Assembly: GCA_024234975.1 (NCBI GenBank)
Contig: JACKNH010000006.1
Coordinates: 62,001 to 126,000 of the forward strand
From: Gammaproteobacteria bacterium
Lineage (GTDB): Bacteria > Pseudomonadota > Gammaproteobacteria > Ga0077536
DNA: 64,000 bases
Direction of reading: 5' to 3'
The notes beneath the pieces were generated by a model that saw only the letters and a list, made by a program, of their open reading frames with translations, was not told the DNA's origin and did no database searches. A program made the position numbers and the translations under genes. Below, in pieces: positions 59,301 through 60,937 of this stretch. Positions within the stretch are counted from its first letter, which is position 1. Every line of letters starts with the position of its first letter.

Positions 59301-60113
59301 GATATCGCCGATGGCCTCGAGGCCGTCGAACTCGAGATTGGCTATGACGCGATGGCGATGGACATCGTCTCGGTGCGCGCCGGTGGCGTGACCATCGACT
59401 TCGTGCTGCTGGTCAATCTCAACGAGCCGGGCATCATCCGTATCGATATGAGCGCCATCCGGCCGCTGGTCAGCGGCAGTGGTGCGCTGCTGGAGATCGA
59501 CGTCCAGGTCCACGACGACCAGGCGGGCAACGAACTGCAGCTTGATCTGCGTTGGGCAAGCCTCAACGAAGGCAACCTGGTGCTGAATCCGGAGCCGATC
59601 ATCGGCAGCGACCCGACCGACGGCATCATCAAGGTGACGGTGGCAGCGCCGGAAACGCTGGTCGAAGCCGATATGGTCGTGCCGGAATCACTGGAAGCCA
59701 TTACCGAAGCGGTGACTGTTGCGCCGCTGATTGCGGCCGATACCCGAGTGACGAGCCAGTCGCGCGCGGATGAGCGCAACACGGCGCGGGCACAACAGTC
59801 CGCACTGGCCGGTGGTGCGATGGGCGAACGCCTGCCGCACGACGCTTTCGAAGGCCAGCGTCCGCCGCAGTCGGCAGACAGCCCGGTGATCGAGTGGACG
59901 GCGCTGCGCGATGCGGCCCGAGCCGGTGACATGGATGGCCGCAGGCCGCAGGCGTGGCACCGCTCATTCGTCGCCGAAGTCAGGGATTTGATGGGCAAGC
60001 AGGCGGCTACGGATGAGTTCAAGATTGTCTTGAACGAGGCGTCCGAAAGCAGTGAAGAGCAGCAGGGTGATGCAGCTTCCTCGACGCCGACCTGGCGTCG
60101 GTGGACGGCCTGA
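29373..60113 (+). CDS. Giant LEPR-XLL surface/secreted protein, 10,246 residues, RTX and multi-domain
   Basis: The ATG at 29373 has AGGAG 6 nt upstream. After a basic N-terminus comes EPLEPRLLLSAD (53-64), the LEPR-XLL motif of very large bacterial surface proteins. Residues about 65-2200 match no domain I know, apart from an EF-hand loop DTDGSGDISVAE (274-285) and a Lys/Asp-rich linker (about 1958-1999). Then come RTX repeats (about 2302-2861, with later satellites), FG-GAP units (about 4110-6220), LamG-like domains (from 4338, 4713, 5030 and 8549), LRR with an inserted PA14-like domain (about 6650-7040), two Gly-rich modules (7228-7530 and 7960-8292), SdrD-B-like (about 8836-8890), a PKD-like domain, four cadherin/VCBS repeats (9221-9609), and cohesin-dockerin-cohesin-like segments (about 9730-10,090). 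It lacks a C-terminal membrane anchor or sorting tail. It is probably a calcium-folded adhesin or matrix protein. The three downstream same-strand genes likely serve it. Confidence 0.93.
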   Translation: MAVNKEWLRRIWSRRKGTSNAGPEHGKLPLSPLNPITAAIKAAEGPRRKVLYEPLEPRLLLSADIMPQAGDALLAGLQEFRDWSVNLSDIEKLEQELPLVNLNINETLDVPNAIQQQLITPIADYFANLTPGTNGTTDGLISALASTLETNAPITGDLINDRIVFDVSMNVVRNANGQLTLGAQGDALGIDLPAGADVPVTGNIDLVFSFGVDVSDNTFDSSDFFLIGDEISLQVATDGGALAFPLNVGMVESSVLDGHIDLDARVVVGLSELDTDGSGDISVAELAAKGPGALNDVAASGSATGQLPLDLGDLPFDATGAPALEISVADLFAGTAPSVQGNSDFDQVTDFNTLLGQTLVDGIDGLAQAIDEAAEEGLAGAYLEPVVGSINYYLDAQGILQQHIGQVIAEYFAGNDGSDIDGLVAALNSHSGQHGDLALSITAAGRTVGDALELDLSISADRLVSDVTLFTPDDVYLLVQLDDLLVDLTAHLDWDFSITVDLAGLLSPADAFSVDMSNPLNLSARVQETQVEADGQVGFLGFTIGEVNGTPSSILLDAGVALQNVVVGTAAGGGVKLSELNESASENRFDETGTADFSMSLRGLSGINGIFNDPATAPSIDYTAGLFSEEAPVLVESFTSSGLAAFNDTTDNQVRSLLTTLGEVVRGFVESSQLDMPVPLAQGFNFNDVLIQGDDDFEGDDLVTIYDAEIVSLLTQPGPTAESTPVLAFNTLQQLMGLLAGKLTGFTYDAANRTLNFNLALDGTTDAVSGPVGLFDMQALTGLAADTSSTATAAADFALAFSFGLKLQPIGGNVGDMADATAVALLNNGNGIRAESGVADIRVQLRDGSSFDVDLSHAESATMGDILALIQNAADAAVGEGTFSIGYNEAGDGIELIDRTSGTQDFVVVRLNDSLAIFDLGIGGIVGEEISEGSASYRIVGQPLHGDTASAHLVVNAGNITATTTTTVDQIDASGLWGALAVDVVGGSGTANSTMTFDLAEPAGAGADGITTLRELLSGLGDAGELVSDSTVTSALALALPLRPSTPFAGTNGLEPVYTVTSNDIRDPDAFTYALGNQAGTYDSLLKAVEHLGVGDLIDDLSAIGDYLAEVAAQNQSLSSVIPGLNKSAAELLDISGQFHAAVDELRSANIATLQDFADALAALPQLEGLSLTLDATAGQEALKFAFDFTLNDPDLSIPLKLDLTTLGVDLDALGLGPVGLLFDSVGQAPISVNGGGLISLAFDVDLSNPAAPALMLRDSTSIDLTLEAFNSAVSFPTLLGALAARVNNGSFVLDADGDEISADPMAWQIDVSHGFGGRHAIADAAAHTDVALTSGGALTIDLPMLFPPEIPGGQPNLTLTIGDWTDIANTTSLSGPNVAQMLESFSLLDNLDSFRRGWDELWMGIADILDQHVFNQQIPLLGLQLGDRFDIIDQIRTKVADNLALIPQALTPTLVRQALYDALGPGGLNWLKGANGAPATLNDIILVSNADEVSWQLNLGMSLTQFAQGFAADLGLPGFPLDLFGESRGSVGFNFPVKVGISRADGVFIDAAALQDLTIDFAATMPTASAMNGVMGFLPVTVLNRDGGIASTSGQYQIDLTSADGRLSRNELLSLSTDEVSNVTRTGQSDINLRLETALPEDATFPPYRMDLDIDWNLSSDELAIDFSAVSLDLVGLLKRFALPQLERMESAFGPLAPIAEFMEIRVPILFDVLSISNWADVVRLFGGVNDTREFFQSIALILEVVDKIPDLTGQMWIDLGSFEVDPDVARARSSVGQPELIKTSHAKSWLPADADTVATSSEFKDLLLANTASSIYADIFEQSHFDTDPDYAGPFNAADIFVKLQELPGTDPSGIFSVGYPILIDRYVGLFTDGPTAPVHFEILEHATNSFRLLTGSRQFKNFEAEGDPLLSVENSLLMQYQMPDMKLIINLEIPTSPWQMLFKFLLGASKAFDSHETKESDAKKEAGIDDGKDSNNSKDADGKSEKSKRSKAKFKAGVELVLRIYVDAAYRFGFDATGLDVYARTGDAAAIENGFYIDDSYGVGNTFDSGPLLGRNDPNNVEILGGIGAHFAAGFSISFVTIAAFLEPVFRIGGTWDIVDRGEGAIALAGVPLGATEASDGRVRANEYDLNVGEGVFDVLESSGAYNFGLKGDVIISAGLEIELDIPVVGEIEIFNLAVEIITPPLFEIEFVHALNAAPVLGEAIGTTLTINAGDRAARRGFLTAEEDETFYIGSVESVQLSPALRALLGVDAYETVLVSYHGITQYFAAIAEIVIDAGTGNDKIIIDDSVLSRVRIKGGSGDDLLVAGGGRADIDGGDGDDVIYGSLVGDLLQGGAGDDTIYGRSGNDIIHGGLDDDELYGDDGEDQLFGEGGIDRLHGGAADDELHGGDDGDFLYGDAGGDTLYGNSGADQIYGGTGADLIHGGEGDDSVWGEDGTDVIFGEAGNDTLRGGLGNDILYGQAGQDRLFGDLNNDIIYGGDDADTIYGGGGSDQLFGEAGNDIIYGHLNITGDTIESVEFISGGSGNDLLYGNNYNDTISGDDGDDIIHGLGGDDFITGGYGDDELWGEGGNDVLWGGFAGGELTAADFNLALPGNFELPPSYTIVEAMYPTGYTPPRIMPVALNGQNMEGRLGDGKDTLRGGDDTDFLFGGDEADTLLGNDGNDYLDGGAGNDTNVHGGLGDDIVRGGSGRDSLHGDGGIDQLYGDGDDDNLFGDAGIDVNGAHVLLGQRLFGGAGRDNLWAFAPTISTEVERTQLGDQLFGGTGGDFLYGNIRREVLVGESGNDFIGGDLLRGPLYVDNLVADLEGADDLLVGGSGEDQLLGGGGQDTIWGGADTDWLEGQNGQDFLYGGSGIDIIVMDVGPSPADFRLLPGGYQVRPFDGLGDVIEGHFGNESEGDVLDDNATDILLVEGTQHDDTIRIRESVAGENIVDTAGTIIGSAVGGQLLVEYNNARLEAIWQDAAGPRVEQFRISGLLGDDEIEFVRGEGALDISALAARSNDFVGVIDGGPGDDILRGTDARDRLDGGSGSDTLYGYAGDDRLWGDGGTGFLSDVDTLFGGQGNDDLIGGHGSNFLYVWTFDPNEGDEFGVFVDAQTGELFADSADGTRELEDTGLNRLLGGTNNDSLYGGTGLDFMYGNGGDDLLYRADGRLFESLDGGIAGDEWKDYARSTNKVWYVGATNADDVITVDFVTEPGLLQDHHLVTRLTNNNGNFSFDAQVRLDFNATDDNGNRIWDPSDILLDIDALMTDDLNARNDALAELHEKETQLVDKLLPPEGDFLAIIIDALGGDDQVTVGPTVQKTVWIDGGAGNDRIEILSGNSILTDTTEFGSRNDRATEAYLLGQQAVILAARPAPADGRISRNANFALQLNGGDPVSILLRATTTLDNDTIDDLVDDLNDAIDGSDLSGQVAARAENGRIALYSLVVGSDQNLALSTNALDVTVSELGFDDGQTGDASILASSITYQGLTLDSPDDVDYYRFTLGRTPGPDFAIRLDSISPNDRIAFEILNASDLSPAGELQAGVEYLLRISDNRIPTIYDLTIDFGDGVAPVVVDLAANPDVIRRDVLLGGTGNDVLIGGMGEDWIFGGEGNDVLSGGADRQASDLLFGEGGDDIFQIIPDALPFITGTEQTLIPTLSDQMFGGEGNDQVRFVGGDLDETGQLVPDWVAIRYNRFLQRYEFTALVWDTANQEFVTRNQDVPALITAEANAPLTGQLREDASFQLIIDDTTVYDVTVNADATDDNASVADLLDDLRDALVAAGVSVATDEASAQTAQIRVDREDGKIRLVRLATGADAAIEIRPSNVSDPGDGSAPVDELGFRVRQRGSGAVTLYEQHYLFYQAHDIEQTVIDTRAGDDEVHGDPEYTFPNTDSEYGIDLGDYEQGGSISALTILGGAGADRLFGGPLADRIDGGEGADVILGGSGDDQITGGTGNDLLFGNTGISPDALELVRNNGVTAGNDTFDYAARLPEVVPGATDVTFDDLVLSFHLGDTADWYILQTPEAFKRFGSAQVAALFAEMITVQELIPVNEILQPLQGSTLPFQLFAAEDTDAGPGLELAPQESYAGVPDFYLLRVENPDADVPRQYRFEFAPELGRINDISGGDADIITTSNEVGAQAVAISLGDIDGDGYEEFVSLTTDRLGSPIDLLTAPSGTNPASLIDPTVVQVTFSRTGQTISLKLPAPVLQASLFGSRAVFGEAGDYNGDGRTDIAVAISLENPDAPGTGEFIEEGVYVLFGRDSWPDEVDLVTDADVVLRGFGAGLPLKVTNGGNLNGDGFDELLVSVGGLEPTVHVFHGRADWTNVVDVFASDFSYANFGEPTVLPTKDGTLKFNNNIVNLPGAAMNGATNLTVELSFRTTKTTQQALLSAANASQSNEFLVYLQNNRSLQVIDRGVTYNFSGLVDLADDVWHQLAIVRNVATSELSLYIDGALTETRTFGGGALSVAANGLVLGQDQDVLAGGYDSTQSFVGQMDALQIWHSARTAAQIQLDVGQALQGDEPNLAAYYRFNENGGNTVLDSTPNAYNGSLGGALSGPARVYGGFEISVIGNLAWSLTNARGSQAGHSSENSLRFAPSGFFFPVQGEAKVSNTFDLSTLSKANLSFNYFLDSSGTSGPANVKVELRGDGPTIVLASTVAGEGLTQLTGETGQWQHAEVDLREYLGRTGVTLHVIYLSSSNDTGEGFYLDDFKLTGAPNLIADDVLALPADKGLNFQDNVVLLPNSLLNGRSNVTVQFRYRGDAATGHGEAILSAAGTNSSNEFLVYVENNAQISVTERGGGYVFGLSSPIRDGQWHDVAVVRDAGNSTLKLFVDGALVGTRAISPFTFNVSANALLLGQEQDAIGGGFDPNQSARSDIGEVRIWSSALSNADVLATTNRYLTGEEATLEGYYQFDTTSGNPGEDLSGNSRTATLGGFSFAAPAAVSPTWRAAPSIAALGDLNGDRLGEFGIVSAGRGEVYIVPGSPNAYSDIRVESTPFPAPKYVWDYTTDTSNGVPDVGQLGLPNGELRNGASIINGALVLDGQNDYVNYGLENLNTTTGLTIEAVIRPTGVGSNPSAGGIIVNSEGSFEIARFADGTIRWAFANTTPGWAWVNTGFIAPLNQPTHLIVSYDVNGHTVKTFANGQLVHTFAVNGGIGDVTNSAANNVLWVGGRSSQSQFFEGEIDQLRIYTQALTQAQVADIAAPLRTTEIQGVTTLIASHDLTGMAIRSGGYINGYELPDGRINLASPDILLTAEDAGSFANGSRDFQGSYLITGESLLSNAVLDSGKLWLDQSAFQIDLAALRGVGDLNRDGFDDFAAVTYEEADGLNAGTSFLHQVIKVYGGGTDITNRLIDAYQNGSALQPAFVFEPDTALFTQGTNGVPASALVPNALAVAGAGFTGGSLDVVTNDLQAGSTALTGTWSEVASADSVGGSVLVGEASQAGVGAVWRFTGLGASRSYILDISLADLAALGLTPARIQEYLISGAEQTVIGVDATAMAAAVVGNDGVRRLRLGVYQPDADGVLEIRLRAESSVATYAEVLADNEAGFAASDITNAPDGTYASLGSASVTYDFEGVKIINGTGPDFRVYTTADPIITAPFTDVDVLVSSDGINFVSVMNTLVVGADSEDLRYGSFDLAGSGVTDVRYVMLVGMSEAAPGAGGFLLDAIEGLNVAPAGVLFADAATITEQNASILVAEPLGSRALLYWGKPLEDIAAVTGGGTGSGSAGLPVTPYVYDAATPLNGQSGSTADGISLLDDAPAISDAFAFEGGATNQQLETVIGIGDINGDGLDDYMFVGKSIGYVVYGPVAIDGIENIADAAAFSVDLTQLGIPSSHAGDIDGDGAADLVFVNSSKITVIAGRPTFPRHLDNTTLTQIPQRFRYTINLNSSNFGAAGASVMILNWDGDDYDDVLVVANTPIPGTSTIGYLFSGANIVDPNRTPGVALTVANARNTIVQSTSTSPRQVAAAQILSGYNIVPALSDVSGAPDITARVVGDVDGDGRDDVVIADSGYVRFVSNLAGLPDAGRVYLLANGTNVSAATIDLSVDSSAIIQDFTLGETISVVGDLNHDGYDEFAVSRSREGGTWAHGGLFIFNGSTALANNVTSPRLLSTSSANITLSRAAAAGLPFGTGFEGAMQATAGDFNADGVIDLAVGVPTDILKALNGTVLDSDDRGAAYVFWSIGERNGEILLGNADVILEGSVLLEGESSGDQFGHVAQTPNLDINNDGIADLLIAAPQADARDTGLRSTAGKFYAILGDPQPVELPETFIELGNRQITGSGLFLVDRGTGRPDVFEGGEDFTLAPGETKWYRFITQGDGTGNNIIRLGPDAADAAFEIPAADFGAVSGGGALLQSTVTVDGEPRDLALFGGPSNNVAVFEFDLISLLGFTGVDPFFTNVELVLPLLNAAVSNSTYSAGILLAEGDGTVAADDATAALVRSVAVDVIPGQREIRINMTSAARAALASGISRITIRLENPVGIASESLGVLNDSASGVPGARLEVETSIQGVVGDLISGDGVVIAQGRANISMRDLAAGTYFLKVYNPAENQIGDIDLSISVRAPIAGLTHAADGEPDNDRIYGEEGDDVIVGNHGLDALFGGSGEDRFVGEAIEVRDLTDNDTRNDIPETLLAEYSDRVRFVADPEVDIADPELLGIVARALGLVTTAGFDGRIVVQDELRASDMANLLRLDLAGFDVDTLAGLEYAISLRSLSMSNAGLGNGVDNSDPLNPEHILFPLVPRRADNGEVVGLINLESLSLDFNSGITDLRPGLADENGNIVLSGIEYLGMLTSLKHLSIDEIPVLNIAPVYDGVRGGLSNLGLLEFLSIDSSTSTQPSSVTIIGGGLTAELYNIAGDITNFPNYDALTPTVVRTDSQVYQPNNQLAFAPGMNADYFAARWTGQIYITAQSATELDVTFYLGSDDGSQLYIDGNLYINNGGLHGYQTIGQTFTLATGVHDIEVRMFERTGYAGVHLDYKIAGKPVQRLVAGDIPAQSSLADISGLAGLSQMQVLSLENNAIADVTPLAGLSHLQYLNLASNEISNIEALFGQRIIDDGDAGYREDATNFQGSVLPTDAAFEGDYRYRFVNEGEIFGAFWTFEDLAAGDYEVFVTWPEATSRSTSVDYSYTTDAAVVDIGNAFNSDLVAPQAPTPAVGGHNVTINTDALSVTGDDDDAATFYGSDFTFTVEGGLAVISVNGDLVIGADMISVVGSRALSIRVSNDVYIDEGAVFDLSATNTSAGAGGGSAGSGGSGGSAGSGATVGGSGGGGGAGGAGGGWFEAGDPGRAGGASGSGQTGGSGGSGTSGVSGSDGINNSGGGGDGGAGGAGAAGGVKGYGQAGGTAYNAGRNDAGEAGGVAGAAGDGQGGANVGLVSDPTAISGGGAGGAGGGGGGGAGGGSGSGGSGGGGADGTDGGFFTSGTRGANGNAGGTGGAGGSGSVGAAGGAGGNGGGAMEIVANGTLNVVAADFLARGSAGTNGVTAAGGATAGAAGSTGDIGDRWTGASTGGRGADGGAGGSGSNGASGGAGGGGAGGTIKLFGSVVNATDLGIDVQGGAAGRDGDGVSGQAGQAGRLLVGSNANVGFDGWLVNAQSPEVFNGVVADNPFLGVGLGEAAAYQTPFLPGMLGDAAPFGLINPALFGSDPDLALSQLLLADEVFNQAPQGAQAVLLRVDMGPEGFGFGADFKLLDDEGNPVDYDLILFASLTDSALENPQLRAGVNATLTSLQNFSADGENTVLTNLGGYSVFATLVPHDIEFFSVAGSVGGIDLLASTADLQDGQALYLSSPGQLSTIDQTVAPDGPDIGGQVWQSIGQVTVNPGSDRIEVSVQNAGEGIFAADAVRLVSLTPVLPSLQTLLLDNNPLDNRAHDIYLPAVQTVDEVAQGTVIINGDPANPTITGDGDNDPHAFYGTPFTTTVSSGLTTFLVRGDLNIGPDFIQLSGPNAISIIVGNDVTIADGAVFDASAVANNAGPGGASTGAAGNGGNGGGGGSGGSAGSTAGSLSDGGGGGADGGFLGNGSGGGSGKAGGESGTGTTGGTGAAGAFGASGAANAYANSSGSGSGGSSTAGGSGGTGGAGKAGGGGGGGGSGGTLFTSATGGGGGGAGSSNTGNTGNSGSTGGAGFGGVNFVTGSTISGGGAGGSGAGGSGGGGGGGGSGGSAGGGGGGGGGAFSGGGNGSGGGSGGAGGTGGTGGVGGRGGLGGLGGAGGGAFEIIALGNLTIGESGYYARGGAGQSGAGAPGTQTSGAAGASGTTGANGGTTNADGGRGGNGAQGGTGGTGGTGGTGGAGGGGAGGTVKLVGSVVNASTLNVDNAGGSSPNASRQGGLGRFLFGSNVATSLGGSTINANIAGVDGARAVNPFVSSGALTPFIPGIEGGAEIFGLIQIDARELLSPEVFNAAPGGSDAVLLRVDLGPQNFGDDFTGFDMLVFANLSDSAIELPKLGAGASGYLNDLLLGGFNRSALFGGSNQTLTSLAAHGVYVTLVPDDTTTFSIADATTSVSVNSLENGQALYLAPGAEAVSLTRVFAPIGNADLDVSYTANEAPVIESVGAPTDTPVSLYFDGVDDYLIVPHATALDLTNRFTIEAWINPTANQDAIIVNSEGRYEVARMADGTIQWAFANSSPGWNWVNTGFVAPLNTWTHIAITYDTSTGLARTYADGQLVHTRAISGSLGDVDVAQNDLRIGDRPSGQRFVGMINEVRIYNVAISQAAIQSDMQTPVVRGTAGLVGAWQLGQGTSTKVVDASGNGNDGTLGGGTAARKPVYAFDVVATDPDAGDDVSISATSDSEFVTVTVTGNLVKLTPAANYIGTARINVTAADGPNVPQDSRGRSDTAWLDFTSGANTASGVVFNDVNGNGVRDAGEAGVDGVALQLSTGQITYTDIDGRYSFNDLLPGAVVGANDPAKVTGTTDTAANGNLVYTVQQQGISRFVTVTIIPGLPPFIPAVTDTITQPGTRTTTVQDFVDITVTTNDVTGVLTLPGSTTANNANLDNLVADLNAVIAAHPTLSGKVTASHNGNRMQLATVGGTVPASITIDVKTRRVTTVTTTYNEVFYGVGIVPGSTSSTSSTQTFNGGLGFAAQQSASVSDERELEVLVPANAALSGGSAVKLLSFGGGGDAIAGLNFGISNVLSITSDNSIVDEGEAVNLSAVLTDPNPANGSNFSYLWQVAIDLDDPSDTPQPITDGTAADFSFVPGDDGRYTVTLTVTDNDAGGAQYMASKVIVAERVNKSPVATGDSYEVNEDAVLTVAAPQGVLTNDSDPDGQALTAVLVNGPAHGVLAFAADGSLTYTPAANFNGADSFSYRASDGAALSNEVVVSITVRPTNDAPVAAPESYSVDEDGSLNVSAPTGVLSNDSDLDGDVLAAVLATGPQHGALTLNSNGSFSYTPVANFAGTDSFSYRASDGTAQSNAVLVTITVNPLNDAPTSVADSYQIAEDATLVVAAAQGVLANDTDIDSAHISLQASLVTAPTHGSVTLNADGSFSYTPVADFNGNDSFTYLASDGSLTGLPVVVSLLVTPTNDNPLATNNAYQVEENDVLVVDAAAGLLSNDTDIDGDVLSAVLITGPAHGVLAVNADGSFSYTPNPGFTGEDTFTYRASDGGLQSATAVVSVTVRPDTLRVTSLVPTNDGFIVTFNRALDPETLNLYDGTSNNLGPADLLLVGNQTGTVRGTLLVDGPAGQVRFLATGGALPADFYTVVLASGQRGFTDANGNWLDGDGDGAVGDAYLGNFAVAASDAVTVGMPDFARGPGQHIDVPVTTGGLPIHISNGTGVTSVSLTLTYDPALLTVNGVSLAANVPAGSQLTVDNSVPGTLQLTLTSLLTLGQGLKNVFVLDASVPDDAPYTAKQVLDISNVLVNGGAREARDDDALQVVAYIGDTSANAVYASLDATYITAVNTHQATGFAGYRLIDPRIIGDVSGDGQLTSTDAGILTQEIFGLDRPEVPALPEILDPIVIGGPDPLVSILSSLTAAAGSILTVPVNVDIADGLEAVELEIGYDAMAMDIVSVRAGGVTIDFVLLVNLNEPGIIRIDMSAIRPLVSGSGALLEIDVQVHDDQAGNELQLDLRWASLNEGNLVLNPEPIIGSDPTDGIIKVTVAAPETLVEADMVVPESLEAITEAVTVAPLIAADTRVTSQSRADERNTARAQQSALAGGAMGERLPHDAFEGQRPPQSADSPVIEWTALRDAARAGDMDGRRPQAWHRSFVAEVRDLMGKQAATDEFKIVLNEASESSEEQQGDAASSTPTWRRWTA
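36277..37956 (+). repeat. RTX nonapeptide repeat block (GGxGxDxLx) inside the giant protein
   Basis: Dozens of nonapeptides such as GGAGDDTIYG, GGSGNDLLYG and GGEGDDSVWG form a parallel beta-roll that binds calcium. One break, near 37110-37270, holds a Pro/Leu-rich insert without the motif. Smaller satellite runs lie at about 38400-38610, 38740-38820, 40096-40230, 41073-41215 and 49077-49167. In most type I secretion substrates RTX blocks lie near the C-terminus; this one is more than 7,000 residues from it. Confidence 0.9.
51054..51960 (+). repeat. Glycine-rich low-complexity block 1 of the giant protein
   Basis: About 300 residues are dominated by Gly with Ala, Ser and Thr (GGAGGAGGGW, GGGGGAGGGSGSGG). 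The block follows VSNDVYIDEGAVFDLSA and ends in GGGGAGGTIKLFGSVVN. A paralogous block with the same flanks lies at 53250-54247, so a module of several hundred residues has been duplicated. The composition may form a polyglycine-type sheet or ice-like lattice, but no fold can be claimed. Confidence 0.85.
53250..54247 (+). repeat. Glycine-rich low-complexity block 2 of the giant protein
   Basis: This is the second copy of the glycine-rich module. It follows VGNDVTIADGAVFDASA and ends in GGGGAGGTVKLVGSVVN. It is longer and more Gly-rich than block 1 (runs such as GGGGGGGGSGGSAGGG). Downstream flanks also match block 1: FIPGIEGG versus FLPGMLGD, and DAVLLRVDLGPQNFG versus QAVLLRVDMGPEGFG. Confidence 0.85.
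57033..58200 (+). repeat. Four tandem cadherin/VCBS-like repeats of the giant protein
   Basis: Four units of 97, 97, 99 and 96 residues start at 57033, 57324, 57615 and 57912. Each opens N-x-x-P-x-A, then DSYxVxED, GVLxNDxDxDG, GSFSYTP and FSYxASDG (or FTYxASDG). This is the Ig/cadherin-like repeat that builds stalks in large RTX adhesins and usually binds calcium at unit junctions. Confidence 0.88.
59082..59162 (+). other. Dockerin-like calcium loop between two cohesin-like segments of the giant protein
   Basis: The segment IIGDVSGDGQLTSTDAGIL has the Ca-binding D-x-S-x-D-G-x-x-x-x-x-D loop of a type I dockerin repeat. Only one of the usual two repeats is obvious. It is flanked by cohesin-like sheets, one starting near VGMPDFARGPGQ and the other near LTVPVNVDIADGLEAVELEI. 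Confidence 0.6.
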
Positions 60114-60135
60114 CGCGGGAGGCGGAGAAGCAACG

Positions 60136-60759
60136 ATGAACGCACGTGGATTCGGTTGCAGCGGGCTGGCCTTGTGGGCAGCAATGGGAGTGCTGGCGGC
60201 ATCAACGGCTGACGTCGATGCCGCGATGGTCAGACTGGGTAACGCCAGCGGGTTGCCAGGTACCACGGTACAGGTGGCGCTGCGGGTGGACGATGCGCCG
60301 CTGGATCCTTTCGGGCTGTTCACACTTGATCTGCAGCTTGAATTTGATCCGGCCCTGGTCGCAATTACCGGTATCTCGCCGGGCGGTCTGGCGGAGGTTG
60401 CGGATTTCTTTGTCATCAGCCCGCAGTTGACGCCGCCGGGTGCGCCGTTGACCGCAACACCGCTCACGTTGAGCATCATCAGTTCATTCACGCGCGTGGT
60501 CGGCGGCCAGTTCGTGCCGGAGCCTCCGGGCGGTGGCACTCTCGCTTTTCTGGACCTGCTGTTGTCTCCGGCGGTCGAGCTCGGCCAGAGCACGGAACTC
60601 GGCCTGACCTACGTCGATAGCAGTTCACCCGCACTGAACGCGCAATCGGTGGCCGGAAGCAGCGTTACGGCAGTGGTGCCTATACCGGCCGCACTGTGGC
60701 CAACGGCACTGTTGGCCGGTTGGCTGGCGACGCGAAAAAGGCGTGCTAACCACCTGTAA
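60136..60759 (+). CDS. Cohesin-like exported protein with VPIPA exosortase-type tail
   Basis: The ATG at 60136 has GGAG upstream and lies 22 bp after the giant gene. The 207-residue protein has a signal peptide (ALWAAMGVLAASTADVDA). A single cohesin-like beta-sandwich follows (GLPGTTVQVALRVDD, FTLDLQLEFDPALVAITGIS, FLDLLLSP). The end is VPIPAALWPTALLAGWLATRKRR: Pro motif, hydrophobic helix, basic tail, as in exosortase substrates. A cohesin-fold envelope protein next to a giant protein with a dockerin-like loop suggests a receptor-ligand pair, an inference from folds and position. It may also be simply another exosortase substrate. Confidence 0.82.
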   Translation: MNARGFGCSGLALWAAMGVLAASTADVDAAMVRLGNASGLPGTTVQVALRVDDAPLDPFGLFTLDLQLEFDPALVAITGISPGGLAEVADFFVISPQLTPPGAPLTATPLTLSIISSFTRVVGGQFVPEPPGGGTLAFLDLLLSPAVELGQSTELGLTYVDSSSPALNAQSVAGSSVTAVVPIPAALWPTALLAGWLATRKRRANHL

Positions 60760-60937
60760 ATCTTTGGGAAATTCCCGCATTTTGTTACGCTCTGCTACGA
60801 TGCAGCCGCGCCGCGTTGGCGGCGTTGCGGTATCGTAGCTATCCCCGCACCGGAGCCGACGTTCCGGCCTTCGCCCATTTGAAACGGGCGAGTGGCTGCT
60901 GGCTGACCGGGTGGGCGTAACTGGCCCAGGTTGAATA

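Noticed and set aside
60766..60776. The palindrome GGGAAATTCCC after the cohesin-like gene
   Set aside because: Too short for a hairpin with a proper loop, and an 11-bp palindrome is not enough to propose a regulator site.
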